This document shows positions 16,796 through 25,471 of a DNA stretch of 57,330 bases, piece by piece (position 1 is the first letter of the stretch; each line of letters opens with the position of its first letter). The notes below the pieces were generated by a model. The model saw nothing but the letters and a program-made list of their open reading frames with translations, searched no databases and was not told the origin of the DNA. Origin of the DNA: Rhodanobacteraceae bacterium UBA703 (GTDB lineage: Bacteria; Pseudomonadota; Gammaproteobacteria; Xanthomonadales; Rhodanobacteraceae); the NCBI GenBank assembly GCA_002297645.1, contig DBMH01000180.1:1-57330 (forward strand), in the 5' to 3' direction. Position numbers and translations under genes: made by a program.

Positions 16796-19561
16796 TCAGG
16801 CGCCATCGAGGATCCGCTCAAGATGGATACGCAAGGGATGCCGTCGGGGAAGCGTGTCGATCGAGCGCTTTGCCTCGTGCCGCGCCCGTGCGGCTAGATC
16901 CGTCTGGCCAGACGCAGCGGCGAGCTGCGCCATGGTCGCTTGCGCTTCGCCCACCCAGGGATGAGTGGAGCCGAGCTGCGCGGCTGTTTCTCCGATCGCC
17001 GCCTGGAGAGGAGACAGGTCGACCGGGGTGTCGCCTCTCAGGGCGGACCATCGTGCAAGCGCGGTTTGCGAAGGAAGGCGCACGGGATGCTGGCGAAAGT
17101 TGGGGCTTTCCAGCAATGCGCGCGCGCGCGCGGCGCTGTCGTCGCGGCAGGCGGGGAGGGGCTGAACCGTGCAGGCGAGCGCGAACTGGGCGAACAGCAG
17201 CGGCGCATTGGTCGCTTTGACCGGGTCGATCGTGGCGACGGCAGCGGCCAGCGCCGCCGTCGTCTGCGCCGGATTGCCCGCGACGCGCGTCATTTCCGCC
17301 TCGATGGCGGCCATTCTGCTCGAATGCCGGCTGTGGTCCCCTTCCAGCGACTTGAACACGCGATCGGCCACGCGCAAGTCGCCTTTCGCAGCGGAATAGT
17401 CGCCCTGCCGCACGCGCAGCAGGGCGAGAAACGTCAGCGTGGTCGCGTAGCGGTCCGACTCCACGCCGTCCTTGCGTCGTGCGATATCCAGCGCTTCGAC
17501 GCAATGGCGTTCGGCCTGGACCAGGAGATTGAGTGCAATGCCGGCGGAGCAGGCCATCACGTGGTTCGACCACACCGGGTAGGGGTTGCCGTCGGGGATG
17601 CGCTTCTGCAAGGCGAGCGTGTGCTCGACAAGAGTGAGTGCTTCACGCCAGCGCCCAAGTCCGAACTGGGTGTTGCCGAGGTTGCCCAGGAGGATCAGAC
17701 CGTTGGTCGTCTCGCCTTCGCCATGCGCGGCCATCCAGTCGTAGGCCTTCTGGCCCCAGAGCGCCTCCTGCTCCCGATCGTCGGCATCGGCATAGGTTCC
17801 GGCCAGATTGTTCATGATCAGGCCGAGATTCGACTCGGGTGCTGCGGGCGCGTACTCGGCGATGGCATATGCCTCGAGAGCGGCGGCGATCGCGTCGGCG
17901 TGTCGCCCCAGTCTGCTGTAGGCGAGCGACATGTCGGCCAGCGCATTCGCGCGCGCGAAATCCTCCCTGCCCAACGCCTTCATGCCGGCGTTCGCGCGCT
18001 CGAAGTCGGCCAGCGCGTCGGCGATCCGGCCGGACGTGAGTGCCGCACGGCCTCGCTCCTCGAGCGCCGAAAGAGTGCGCATGTCGTCCTCACCGAAGGC
18101 CGCGGCCGACATCTGGTAGGCGCGCGGAGCGAGCCGACGGGCCGTCTCCACGTCGCCGATCTGGCGACTGATGCGGGCGAACAGCGCATTCATTTCCGCG
18201 GATGCACCTATGTCGTCGACGAAGCGCCGGTCCAGCCGGGCGATACCCGTGTTGAGCATTTCCGACAAGGAGGGTGCCTTGCCCTGCGGCAAGCCGGCGC
18301 GGAGGGGCTCCATCAGCTCGGCCAGGAATCCTTGCACGGCGCGTGCTCGATTCGCTTCGCGCCGGGCGACGTTCGCCTGCCAGGCCACCGTCGCGAACGC
18401 TGCAAGCAGTGCGACCACGAACGTTGCCGTCGTCGCCACGGCGCCGCGATGGCGCTGCACGAAACGATGCATTCGGTACCGGCGCGTCGGCTTCCGCGCA
18501 GAAACGGGGCGTGCTTCGAGCAGGCGCCGCACGTCGTCGGCGAACTCGGCGGCAGACGCATAGCGACGCTCTGGCTCTTCCGACAGCGCCTTCTGCACGA
18601 TCGCTCCGAGGTCTCCGCGCAGGTGGCGGCGCATCAGCGCGGCTGGCTCCGGCAGCACTCCCGCCAACTCGTCGCCGGAGATGCAGGAGGCTGGCACGGC
18701 ACCCTTGCTCTCGTTGAGGCGCCGGCCGCTGACCAGCTCGCCGAGCAGTACGCCGAGGGCGTAGACGTCGGTCGCCGTCGTGATCGCGCCGCCGGCGAAC
18801 TGTTCGGGTGCCGCATATGCCGGCGTCATCGCTCGATGCAGCGTTCGCGTGGGATCGAGAGCGGTGTCGTCGTCGAGCAGCCTGGCGATACCGAAGTCGA
18901 GCAGCTTCACTTCGCCGTCTCCGGTGACGAGGACATTGGATGGCTTGAGGTCGCGATGCACGATCAGCGCGCGGTGCGCGGCGTCAACGGCTCGGCATGT
19001 CGCGACGAACAGGCGCAGGCGCGAGGGCAGGTCGAGCCGATGCTTGCGCACGTGTTCGGTAATGGCCATGCCATCGACGAGTTCGAGCGCGATGTAAGGC
19101 ACGCCGGCGTCGGTGACGCCGCCTTCGATGAGTCGCGCGATGCCGGGGTGGCGCAGTTGCGCGAGAGCGAGCCGCTCGCGGCGGAAGCGCGCGTGCTCGT
19201 CGGGCGAATAGATGCCTCGGCGCAACAGCTTGAGCGCAACGACCTGGGTGACGCCGACCTGCTCCCGTTCGGCGCGATAGACGATCGACGAGCCGCCTTC
19301 GCCGAGTCGTTCGCGCAGCAGGAACGGGCCGATGCATGCCCCGGGAGCGGGCGGTTCGACCACGGTTTCCGCGTCGCCGAGCCGGTCTAGCATCGCGCCG
19401 AACGATCTGTCCAGGGCGCGTTCGCCCCGCGCAGCGTCGGCGGAGAGCAGTCGTTCCACAGCGACGCGTTGAGCGGCATCGAGACAGCGGTGCGCGAGAA
19501 AGTCGTTGCGCTGGCTGGGGGGCAACGCGAGAGCGCTTTCGAACAATTCGCGGACGTTCAC
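16796..19561 (-). CDS. Membrane-anchored Ser/Thr protein kinase with TPR-like repeats (module 1)
   Basis: 921 residues, GTG start at 19561. An N-terminal helical segment is followed by a Hanks-type kinase domain at ~78-350. It has a glycine loop GEGGSS (87-92), Lys111 in VVALKLL, HRDLKPSN (202-209), DFG (222-224) and APE (251-253), so it should be active. A transmembrane helix lies at ~374-394 (ATTATFVVALLAAFATVAW). The remaining ~520 residues are helical TPR-like repeats on the other side of the membrane, probably periplasmic. It lies 69 bases after an ECF sigma gene on the same strand. In Xanthomonas (PknS/EcfK) and Vibrio (PknT/EcfP) such kinases phosphorylate and switch on the linked sigma factor. 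The same role is inferred here. Confidence 0.93.
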   Translation of the reverse strand: MNVRELFESALALPPSQRNDFLAHRCLDAAQRVAVERLLSADAARGERALDRSFGAMLDRLGDAETVVEPPAPGACIGPFLLRERLGEGGSSIVYRAEREQVGVTQVVALKLLRRGIYSPDEHARFRRERLALAQLRHPGIARLIEGGVTDAGVPYIALELVDGMAITEHVRKHRLDLPSRLRLFVATCRAVDAAHRALIVHRDLKPSNVLVTGDGEVKLLDFGIARLLDDDTALDPTRTLHRAMTPAYAAPEQFAGGAITTATDVYALGVLLGELVSGRRLNESKGAVPASCISGDELAGVLPEPAALMRRHLRGDLGAIVQKALSEEPERRYASAAEFADDVRRLLEARPVSARKPTRRYRMHRFVQRHRGAVATTATFVVALLAAFATVAWQANVARREANRARAVQGFLAELMEPLRAGLPQGKAPSLSEMLNTGIARLDRRFVDDIGASAEMNALFARISRQIGDVETARRLAPRAYQMSAAAFGEDDMRTLSALEERGRAALTSGRIADALADFERANAGMKALGREDFARANALADMSLAYSRLGRHADAIAAALEAYAIAEYAPAAPESNLGLIMNNLAGTYADADDREQEALWGQKAYDWMAAHGEGETTNGLILLGNLGNTQFGLGRWREALTLVEHTLALQKRIPDGNPYPVWSNHVMACSAGIALNLLVQAERHCVEALDIARRKDGVESDRYATTLTFLALLRVRQGDYSAAKGDLRVADRVFKSLEGDHSRHSSRMAAIEAEMTRVAGNPAQTTAALAAAVATIDPVKATNAPLLFAQFALACTVQPLPACRDDSAARARALLESPNFRQHPVRLPSQTALARWSALRGDTPVDLSPLQAAIGETAAQLGSTHPWVGEAQATMAQLAAASGQTDLAARARHEAKRSIDTLPRRHPLRIHLERILDGA

Positions 19562-19630
19562 AGTCGAGCTGCCTCGGAAAGGCGCGGTGCATGGAGCCCG
19601 TGGAACGCCGTCTGGCGCGGTCTTGCGACA

Positions 19631-20188
19631 TCAGCCCAAGGCGGCATGCAGGAAAGCGCGCGCATAGCGCCAGTCGCGATCGACGGTACGCCGCGCAAGC
19701 CCGAGCATCGTCGCGATTTCCTCGGCGCCGATGCCGGCGAACCAGTGCAGCTCGACCACGCGCGCGGCGCGCGGATCCTCGCGTTCGAGTCGCTGCAGCG
19801 CTTCTTCAAGCGCCAGAGCCTGTTCGGCGTTCTCGATCATGCCAAACAGCGCACTGTCACCGGTCAACGTGACTTTGATCCAATCGCCGCCGGCTTTGAG
19901 GCGCAGGCGATCGCGTGCGCGATCGGCAAGCAGGTGACGCATCGCGCGTACCGCGTAGGCGAAGAACTGCGCGGGTTGTTCGAAGGCGAGTTCGCGCTGC
20001 CGGTTCACGCGCAGGTACAGCTCGTGCACGAGTGCCGTGGTGTCGAGCGTATTGCCGGAGCCGCGCGCGAGCTGGCGGCTTGCCAGATCCTTGAGGCGCT
20101 CGTAGCACTGTGCGAACAGGAGATCCTGAGGAATCGAAACATCCGTCGCGTGTGTTGCGCCGTCGGGGGACTTCCGCTCCGTCGCCAT
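19631..20188 (-). CDS. ECF sigma factor, kinase-linked (TIGR02999-like), module 1
   Basis: 185 residues from ATG at 20188 with CAGGAG upstream. Sigma region 2 is seen in LLFAQCYERLKDLASRQLARGSGNTLDTTALVHELYLRVNRQ...FAYAVRAMRHLLADRARDRLRLKAGGDW. Region 4 is in ALEEALQRLEREDPRAARVVELHWFAGIGAEEIATMLGLARRTVDRDWRYARAFL. The TTALVHELYL motif and a WRYARA ending mark the subgroup that pairs with Ser/Thr kinases and lacks an anti-sigma gene. The kinase follows directly. Activity is probably controlled by phosphorylation in region 2. Divergent from the methyltransferase gene. Confidence 0.93.
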   Translation of the reverse strand: MATERKSPDGATHATDVSIPQDLLFAQCYERLKDLASRQLARGSGNTLDTTALVHELYLRVNRQRELAFEQPAQFFAYAVRAMRHLLADRARDRLRLKAGGDWIKVTLTGDSALFGMIENAEQALALEEALQRLEREDPRAARVVELHWFAGIGAEEIATMLGLARRTVDRDWRYARAFLHAALG

Positions 20189-20438
20189 CTCGGATCGACT
20201 CCTGGATCTCTGCGGTCCCGAGTCTATGGCTACCGATTCCCGCCGGCAAAGGACGGTCACGAGCCCATCTTGGTTCGCGGCAGCAATCGCGAATCAAGGC
20301 GTGGCGGTCGATCGTTCGGACGCACGGTCAGCTAGGCAAGACGGGGCGGCAGGACGGGCAGCGGACGTGGTGCGAACCTTCTTCCAACGATCCGCTCTTC
20401 GCGGATTCTCTCAGCCCATGCCACCAGATGTCGACGCC

Positions 20439-21272
20439 ATGAACGCCATTCCAGCAGATGTTCCACAGTTCGATTCCCATGGACTCAAGAGCCGCCAGCA
20501 CAAGGCCTGGTCCAGCGGCGACTACGCCGTCATCGGGACGACCTTGCAGATCGTCGGAGAACAGCTCGCCGAAACCTGCGACATTTGTTGGGACGAGCAT
20601 GTGCTCGACGTCGCCGCGGGCAACGGCAATGCAACGCTTGCGGCGGCCCGTCGCGGTGCGGTCGTGACGTCGACGGACTACGTTACGACGCTGCTCGATA
20701 CCGGCGCCGAGCGCGCGAAGGCGGAACGCTTGGATGTGCAGTTCCGCTTCGCGGACGCCGAAGCGCTGCCGTTCCACGACGCCGAGTTCGACGTCGTGTT
20801 GTCGACGTTCGGCGTGATGTTCACACCCGATCACGAGAAAGCCACGGCAGAGATTCTGCGTGTGTGCCGACCCGGCGGACGCATCGGCCTTGCGAGCTGG
20901 ACGCCGGACGGCTTCATCGGCCGCCTGTTCAAGGCCATCGGTTGGCACCTGCCACCGCCGCCCGGCTCGCGCGCCCCCTCGCTGTGGGGAACCGAGGCGC
21001 ACGTGCGGGCGTTGTTCGGATTGCAAGCCCAGTTCCTGTCGATCCAGCGGCGACAGTTCTGCTTCCGCTACCGTTCGGCGGCGCATTTCATCGAGACGTT
21101 CCGTACCTGGTACGGACCGCTGCACGCCGTGTTCAAGGCGCTCGACAACGACAAGGCGATCCAGCTCGAACGAGACCTTACGGCGCTGCTGGACGAATGC
21201 AACCGGGCTTCCGGGCGTCATTCGCTGGTCGTGCCCAGCGAATACCTCGAAGTCGTACTTGCGCGACGCTGA
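20439..21272 (+). CDS. SAM-dependent methyltransferase (UbiE-like class I)
   Basis: 277 residues from ATG at 20439. ATG at 20418 is also possible, and neither has a clear Shine-Dalgarno. Motif I is VLDVAAGNGNATLAAARRGAVVTSTDY. Later motifs are FRFADAEALPFHDAEFDVVLSTFGVMFTPDHEKATAEILRVCRPGGRIGLASWTPDGFIG. The substrate is unknown; relatives methylate small molecules or quinones. The C-terminal part (FRTWYGPLHAVFKALDNDKAIQLERDLTALLDE) is typical of an uncharacterised subfamily. Its stop is one base before the next gene's ATG (TGA-C-ATG), so it is co-transcribed with a VOC protein. Confidence 0.9.
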   Translation: MNAIPADVPQFDSHGLKSRQHKAWSSGDYAVIGTTLQIVGEQLAETCDICWDEHVLDVAAGNGNATLAAARRGAVVTSTDYVTTLLDTGAERAKAERLDVQFRFADAEALPFHDAEFDVVLSTFGVMFTPDHEKATAEILRVCRPGGRIGLASWTPDGFIGRLFKAIGWHLPPPPGSRAPSLWGTEAHVRALFGLQAQFLSIQRRQFCFRYRSAAHFIETFRTWYGPLHAVFKALDNDKAIQLERDLTALLDECNRASGRHSLVVPSEYLEVVLARR

Positions 21273-21273
21273 C

Positions 21274-21666
21274 ATGGTGCCGGAGCCGGAGCGTCCTGCA
21301 CTCCCGATCCGCAGTGCGGACTACAAGGTGATATGCACTCGTCGCATGGTCCCCATGCGCGAGTTCTACGGAAGTACGCTGGGTCTGACGCTGAACCGCA
21401 GACTGGGCTCCTTGTGGATCGAATATCGCGTCGGAACGCGCCTGCTCGCGCTCGCAAGCTCCATCACGAGCCAGGTCGCGATGTCTTCCTCCGCCCGGAT
21501 CGCCTTCCGCACATCCTCGAAGGAAATGGAGCGATGTGCTGCCCTGTTGACCGAGCGCGGTGTGGATGTCCTGGACGGTCCGATCGGAGAGCCATGGGAC
21601 CGACGGGTTCTGCTCTTCCGGGATCCGGATCGCAACATCGTCGAGATCCACGCCGCCGTCGAATGA
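21274..21666 (+). CDS. VOC (glyoxalase/bleomycin-resistance fold) protein
   Basis: 130 residues from ATG at 21274, one base after the methyltransferase stop. The beta-alpha-beta-beta-beta unit begins YKVICTRRMVPMREFYGSTLGLTLNRRLGSLWIEYRVG. The second half ends RVLLFRDPDRNIVEIHAAVE, the usual F-x-DPDGN-x-x-E metal-ligand strand. The first-half histidine ligand is not obvious, so it may be a binding or stress protein and not an enzyme. Function with the methyltransferase is unknown. Confidence 0.85.
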   Translation: MVPEPERPALPIRSADYKVICTRRMVPMREFYGSTLGLTLNRRLGSLWIEYRVGTRLLALASSITSQVAMSSSARIAFRTSSKEMERCAALLTERGVDVLDGPIGEPWDRRVLLFRDPDRNIVEIHAAVE

Positions 21667-21909
21667 CCGCGAAAAGGATGCCTGGGTAGCTCGGCCGGAC
21701 GCGCGGCAAGGAAGCCCGCGGCGATGGCACTTAGCATGGCTCGTCGCCCTCACGAGTCCGCGTGGCCCACGCGCGATGCATTCCGCCATGAAGGGTGGCA
21801 GGGGCGCCGCCGATCCTTTCCTCACACCCCTAGAAGGGAAGGGCGGCGGCGTCCCGACTTCGACGCGTCTGCGACTTCTCGCGCCGCCGATCACGACACA
21901 GGACCTTCG

Positions 21910-24252
21910 ATGACCTTTCCGATTCGACGCCGTTACGCAGCGCTCCTCGCCGTCGCGTTCTTCGCGGCATCCGCGAACGCTGCGGTGTTCAAGGTCGGGG
22001 CCGATGCGGCCTGCGATTTCGCGAGCATCCAGGCAGCGGTCGACGCGGCCGCCGCTGCGCCGGGACACGACATCGTGCGCATCGCGCGCAATCCGGGCTA
22101 CGTCAACCAGCAGATCGGCGTTTCCGTCGCTCTGAACCAGGAGCTGACGATCGAAGGCGGCTACGCGACCTGTGCCTCCGAGTTCGATGGCGGCCACACC
22201 GTGGTTGCCGGTACCGGCGGGCAATCGGGCAGCCGCGCCGTGTTCGACGTCTACCTCAATCCTGGCGCGCGCGTGCACATGCATCACCTGCACATCCGGA
22301 AGGGGCACGCGGTCCATGGCGGCGGCATCCGCGTCTCGAACGCGCCGTCGGGCGGCGCGAGCGGACTGGACGTCTCCGACAGCGTCATCATCGAGAACAC
22401 CGCCGTCTACGGAGGCGGCATCCACGCGCACGGAGGGCAGGAACTTGCGCTCACGATCGGGCCGAACGTGATGATCGCCCGCAACACGGCAGAGGAGGAC
22501 GGAGGCGGCGTCCATCTCGACGGCGACGTGCACATGAACATGACGGCGCCGAACAGCACGATCGCGGAGAACCTTGCCGGGGCCCTGTCTCCCGGCGGTG
22601 GCGGCGGCATCATGGTGGTGGACGGCGCGACCGTGCTGATCGGCAGCACCGGCCAGCTCGACCACGGCGCGATCTCGTTCAACGAGGCCGATTACGGCGC
22701 GGGCATCGCGGTGGGCACGCGCGGGCGTGACGACTCGCGCGCGCGCAACCACGGCCGCGTCGTCGTGCGCGCCACCGATCCGGCCGCGCCGCCGCGGATT
22801 CACCACAACGTAGCGCACGCACTCGGCGGCGCGTTCTACCTCGGCGCGACCGACGGCTCTGCGCCCACGCCGCGCGTCGACGTGGCGAACGTCAACATCG
22901 AAGACAATCGCGCTCCCGCCGGCGCGGTGCTCTCCATCGACGACGAAACGAGCTCGCCCACCGCCGCGCCCGGCTTCTCGATGAATGTCGCGCACCGGGC
23001 CGGCTCGGCGGCGTGCGCAGCAGGCGTTCCCTGCAATGGAATCCGCAGCAACGTTTCCGTCGGCGCCGATTTCCTCGTCACCGGCATCCATGCGGACGTC
23101 GATATCCGCAATGCCGTCGTGCAGGGCAACCAGGGCGGCGGCTGGATGACGGCCGTGGCCCATCCGCCCGCGACCTCGACTCTGGCGACGGCCGACAGCC
23201 TGGTCACGGACAACCGGTTCTCGGTCGGGCTGTTCGCGGCAGGCGCTGGTTCGGCACTGCGCCTCGGCGGCGTCACCCTTGCCAACAACGCCGTGACCGG
23301 ACCGGGCGGCGCCGCGCTGCGCGTGCACGGTGACCTGCTGCTCGAACGATCGATCCTGTGGCAGCCGGGCCTGCCCCTGCTCGACATCAGGCCCGGCGCC
23401 ACCGCCACCGTGCGAGACGTGCTGGCCAGCGATATCGCGTCGCTCGGCAGTGGTGCGGAGCGTGTGGTGTCGGCCGATCCGCGTTTCGTCGACGTCGACA
23501 ATGCCGCTCCGTCGCGCCGCGACTATCACCTGCAAGCCGCCTCGCCGGCCGTCGATTTCGCTGTGGCCGCGGGCGGAATCGACCTCGGCGGGCAGCCGCG
23601 CGACCGCGACCTGCCGCTGAAACCGGATCAGTACGGCCCGGCCGACCTCGGCGCCTACGAGCGCCAGTCGCTGGCGCCGCTCGTGCGCAACGGCGACTTC
23701 GATCGCGTGCTGGATCTGTGGCGACCTCTTGCGAGCGCCGGCATCGCGTTCGACGCGTCGGACAACGCCCCAGGCAGCAGCGGCGGGTCGCTGCGCTTCG
23801 GCCGGGATGGAGGGCAGGCGTCGCGTTTCGAGGTGGCGCGCCAATGCGTGTTCCTGCCCGGCCCCGGGATCTACCGGCTCAACGGCTGGGGCCGCACGGC
23901 GGAAACGGCCATGCCGTCGACGCGCGATTCCGTCGTGCTGCGCTGGGAATTGCGCCTGGACGGCGGCGAGCAGTGCGATGGCGGCGCGGCGGACCTGGAG
24001 GGCGATCACCTGCTTTCCAACGACGTGATCTGGCAGTCCCCGGCCGAGCCGGCCTGCATCGACTCGAACCGGATCTTCGATCGGCGGCGCGGGCAATGGA
24101 GCCGGAACGCGTCGATCGCGATCACCCTGGTCGTGATCGACCGCAGCGGCTCGGTCAGCCACAAGTTCGGCTCGGGCTGGTTCGACGCCATCACGCTCGA
24201 ACCCGGCGGCGATACCGTCTTCGCCGACGGCTTCGAACCGATGGAGGAATGA
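21910..24252 (+). CDS. Secreted beta-helix protein 1 with choice-of-anchor-Q-like region and GFE tail
   Basis: 780 residues from ATG at 21910. The signal peptide is MTFPIRRRYAALLAVAFFAASANA. Next comes VFKVGADAACDFASIQAAVDAAAAAPGHDIVRIARN, the usual entry to a right-handed parallel beta-helix. Then follow glycine-rich coils (HGGGIRVS, YGGGIHAHG, DGGGVHLDG, GGGGGIMVVDG, LGGAFYLG). Near 560-590 is RSILWQPGLPLLDIRPG. PAVDFAVAAGGIDLGGQPRDRDLPLKPDQYGPADLGAYER resembles the choice-of-anchor Q pattern. A C-terminal beta-sandwich of ~190 residues follows (NGDFDRVLDLWRPL... QCVFLPGPGIYRLNGWGR), ending DTVFADGFEPMEE. First and most divergent of five paralogues. Probably exported; role unknown, possibly adhesion or polysaccharide binding. 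No catalytic residues are evident. Confidence 0.9.
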   Translation: MTFPIRRRYAALLAVAFFAASANAAVFKVGADAACDFASIQAAVDAAAAAPGHDIVRIARNPGYVNQQIGVSVALNQELTIEGGYATCASEFDGGHTVVAGTGGQSGSRAVFDVYLNPGARVHMHHLHIRKGHAVHGGGIRVSNAPSGGASGLDVSDSVIIENTAVYGGGIHAHGGQELALTIGPNVMIARNTAEEDGGGVHLDGDVHMNMTAPNSTIAENLAGALSPGGGGGIMVVDGATVLIGSTGQLDHGAISFNEADYGAGIAVGTRGRDDSRARNHGRVVVRATDPAAPPRIHHNVAHALGGAFYLGATDGSAPTPRVDVANVNIEDNRAPAGAVLSIDDETSSPTAAPGFSMNVAHRAGSAACAAGVPCNGIRSNVSVGADFLVTGIHADVDIRNAVVQGNQGGGWMTAVAHPPATSTLATADSLVTDNRFSVGLFAAGAGSALRLGGVTLANNAVTGPGGAALRVHGDLLLERSILWQPGLPLLDIRPGATATVRDVLASDIASLGSGAERVVSADPRFVDVDNAAPSRRDYHLQAASPAVDFAVAAGGIDLGGQPRDRDLPLKPDQYGPADLGAYERQSLAPLVRNGDFDRVLDLWRPLASAGIAFDASDNAPGSSGGSLRFGRDGGQASRFEVARQCVFLPGPGIYRLNGWGRTAETAMPSTRDSVVLRWELRLDGGEQCDGGAADLEGDHLLSNDVIWQSPAEPACIDSNRIFDRRRGQWSRNASIAITLVVIDRSGSVSHKFGSGWFDAITLEPGGDTVFADGFEPMEE

Positions 24253-24332
24253 GCCGTGCGCGACCGCACCGGTTCGAGTGGTGGTAGCCGGGCGGTGGTG
24301 CGCGCCCTCGGCCTGTTGTTGGCAGCATGCCC

Positions 24333-24364
24333 GTCGCCCCGTCGCCCCGTCGCCCCGTCGCCCC
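24333..24364. repeat. Four tandem copies of an 8-bp unit (GTCGCCCC)
   Basis: Perfect repeats starting at 24333, 24341, 24349 and 24357, followed by a degenerate GTTGGC. The unit is not a multiple of three and lies upstream of the rhodanese start, so it is unlikely to be coding. Copy number could vary by slippage. Confidence 0.85.
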
Positions 24365-24430
24365 GTTGGCCGGCGGCGCGCCAACGCGAAAGAGCCCGAC
24401 CCTTCGGGACGATGCCCGCTCGCGCAGGAA

Positions 24431-24754
24431 ATGACGCTCGCGCAGGTGAAGGCTGCCATCGATCGCGGCGACGACATCCGCCTCTACGACGCCAATAGCC
24501 TGAAGAGCCATCTGGCGAGCCAGGTGCAGGGCGCCATATGGCTGCGGTACGACGACGTCTCCGTAGAGAAACTTCCCGCGTCGAAGGCAGCGACCTTGGC
24601 CTTCTATTGCTGCAACCCGCTGTGCAGGGCATCGCCTCTTGCCGCAAAGCGCATGCGCCGGTCGGGGTACACGAATGTCTGGACGATGCCGGCGGGCATC
24701 TCCGGATGGAAGAACGCCGGAATGCCCGTCGTCACGGGCGACCGGGCCTGCTGA
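24431..24754 (+). CDS. Rhodanese-like domain protein
   Basis: 107 residues from ATG at 24431. The domain reads MTLAQVKAAIDRGDDIRLYDANSLKSHLASQVQGAIWLRYDDVSVEKLPASKAATLAFYCCNPLCRASPLAAKRMRRSGYTNVWTMPAGISGWKNAGMPVV. The CRAS loop carries the active-site cysteine expected for sulfur transfer, and a second Cys pair (FYCC) precedes it. Single-domain rhodaneses handle persulfide or act as redox proteins. The AGGAA before the ATG is too close to be a normal Shine-Dalgarno. The frame is open upstream through the 8-bp repeats, so the start is uncertain and an upstream signal-like leader cannot be excluded. Confidence 0.8.
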   Translation: MTLAQVKAAIDRGDDIRLYDANSLKSHLASQVQGAIWLRYDDVSVEKLPASKAATLAFYCCNPLCRASPLAAKRMRRSGYTNVWTMPAGISGWKNAGMPVVTGDRAC

Positions 24755-24819
24755 GTCGTGCTCATCGAGCGGTCGTTCCGGCCGAGCGCGGGTTCGCCAT
24801 CCTTCGAGAGGAGATCAAC

Positions 24820-25242
24820 ATGCAACGTGGCTTCATCAACCATCTCGATCTCACGGTATCGGACCTGTCCGTGTCGGTGCGCTTCTACGATGCCTTCCTC
24901 GCCCATCTCGGATTCGTGCGGAGCGAAGAGTACGCGGGCGAAGTGCCGAGCTGGACGTTGCGTTCGGGCGCGGCGATCGTGAGCATCGGCCTGCATCAGG
25001 CAAAGCGATCGACGCCGCACGATCGTCACGCGCCGGGCCTGAACCATCTGGCGTTTCACGGCAGCAGCCGCGAGGACGTCGACGCCGTGCACGCGCTCGC
25101 CGTCGCCATCGGCGCCAGCGTGCTCGACCCGCCGGCCGAGTACGACTACACGCCGGGCTACTACGCTTTCTTCGTCGCCGATCCGGACGGGCTGAAAATG
25201 GAAGTGGTCCACGAACCCAGGTTCGCGGCAGGTGGCCTCTGA
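24820..25242 (+). CDS. VOC-family (glyoxalase-fold) protein
   Basis: 140 residues, ATG at 24820 with GAGAGGAGAT upstream. INHLDLTVSDLSVSVRFYDAFLAHLGF is the first beta-alpha unit with a metal-ligand His. APGLNHLAFHGSSREDVDAVHALAVAIGASVLDPPAEYDYTPGYYAFFVADPDGLKMEVVHEPR is the second, with a His and a terminal Glu that complete a divalent-metal site. Typical single-domain member of unknown substrate. Cytoplasmic. Separated by 65 bases from the rhodanese gene and possibly co-transcribed with it. Confidence 0.92.
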   Translation: MQRGFINHLDLTVSDLSVSVRFYDAFLAHLGFVRSEEYAGEVPSWTLRSGAAIVSIGLHQAKRSTPHDRHAPGLNHLAFHGSSREDVDAVHALAVAIGASVLDPPAEYDYTPGYYAFFVADPDGLKMEVVHEPRFAAGGL

Positions 25243-25265
25243 GCCGACAAGCCCGCTCCGCTGGT

Positions 25266-25288
25266 GTAGAGCCGAGCTTGCCCGGCTC
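25266..25288 (+). repeat. REP hairpin (type A), single copy
   Basis: GTAG plus hairpin arms around TT, with one mismatch to the window consensus (GAGCCGAGC-TT-GCTCGGCTC). Located just after the VOC gene. It is the leftmost REP in the window. A degenerate copy of the REPIN spacer (GCGGCGATGGAGCAAAGGC) follows, without a right-hand REP. Confidence 0.85.
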
Positions 25289-25471
25289 GCGGCGCGGCGA
25301 TGGAGCAAAGGCTGCCAAGCAGCTCGACGTGCGATCGCCGCAGGACGCACGGCCAGTCTTCGCGGAGGATGCGGCAGGACGTTCCGCCACCGGACTCGCC
25401 ATAGTGCGCCTTCCTGCGCAGCCCGCCGTCGCGAACGGAGCGGGCGCGCATTCACTCGGCGAGGAATGTTC

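Noticed and set aside
16940..19390. An 816-residue + strand frame
   Set aside because: Opposite the module-1 kinase, whose catalytic motifs are unmistakable.
24256..24430. Extending the rhodanese protein upstream through the tandem repeat
   Set aside because: The leader would be Arg/Pro-rich from an 8-bp repeat not in triplet register, unlike any rhodanese N terminus.
21178..24477. A 1099-residue minus-strand frame
   Set aside because: Antisense to the methyltransferase end, VOC protein and beta-helix protein 1; it reads through the 8-bp tandem repeat as GRRGDGATG, a typical artefact.
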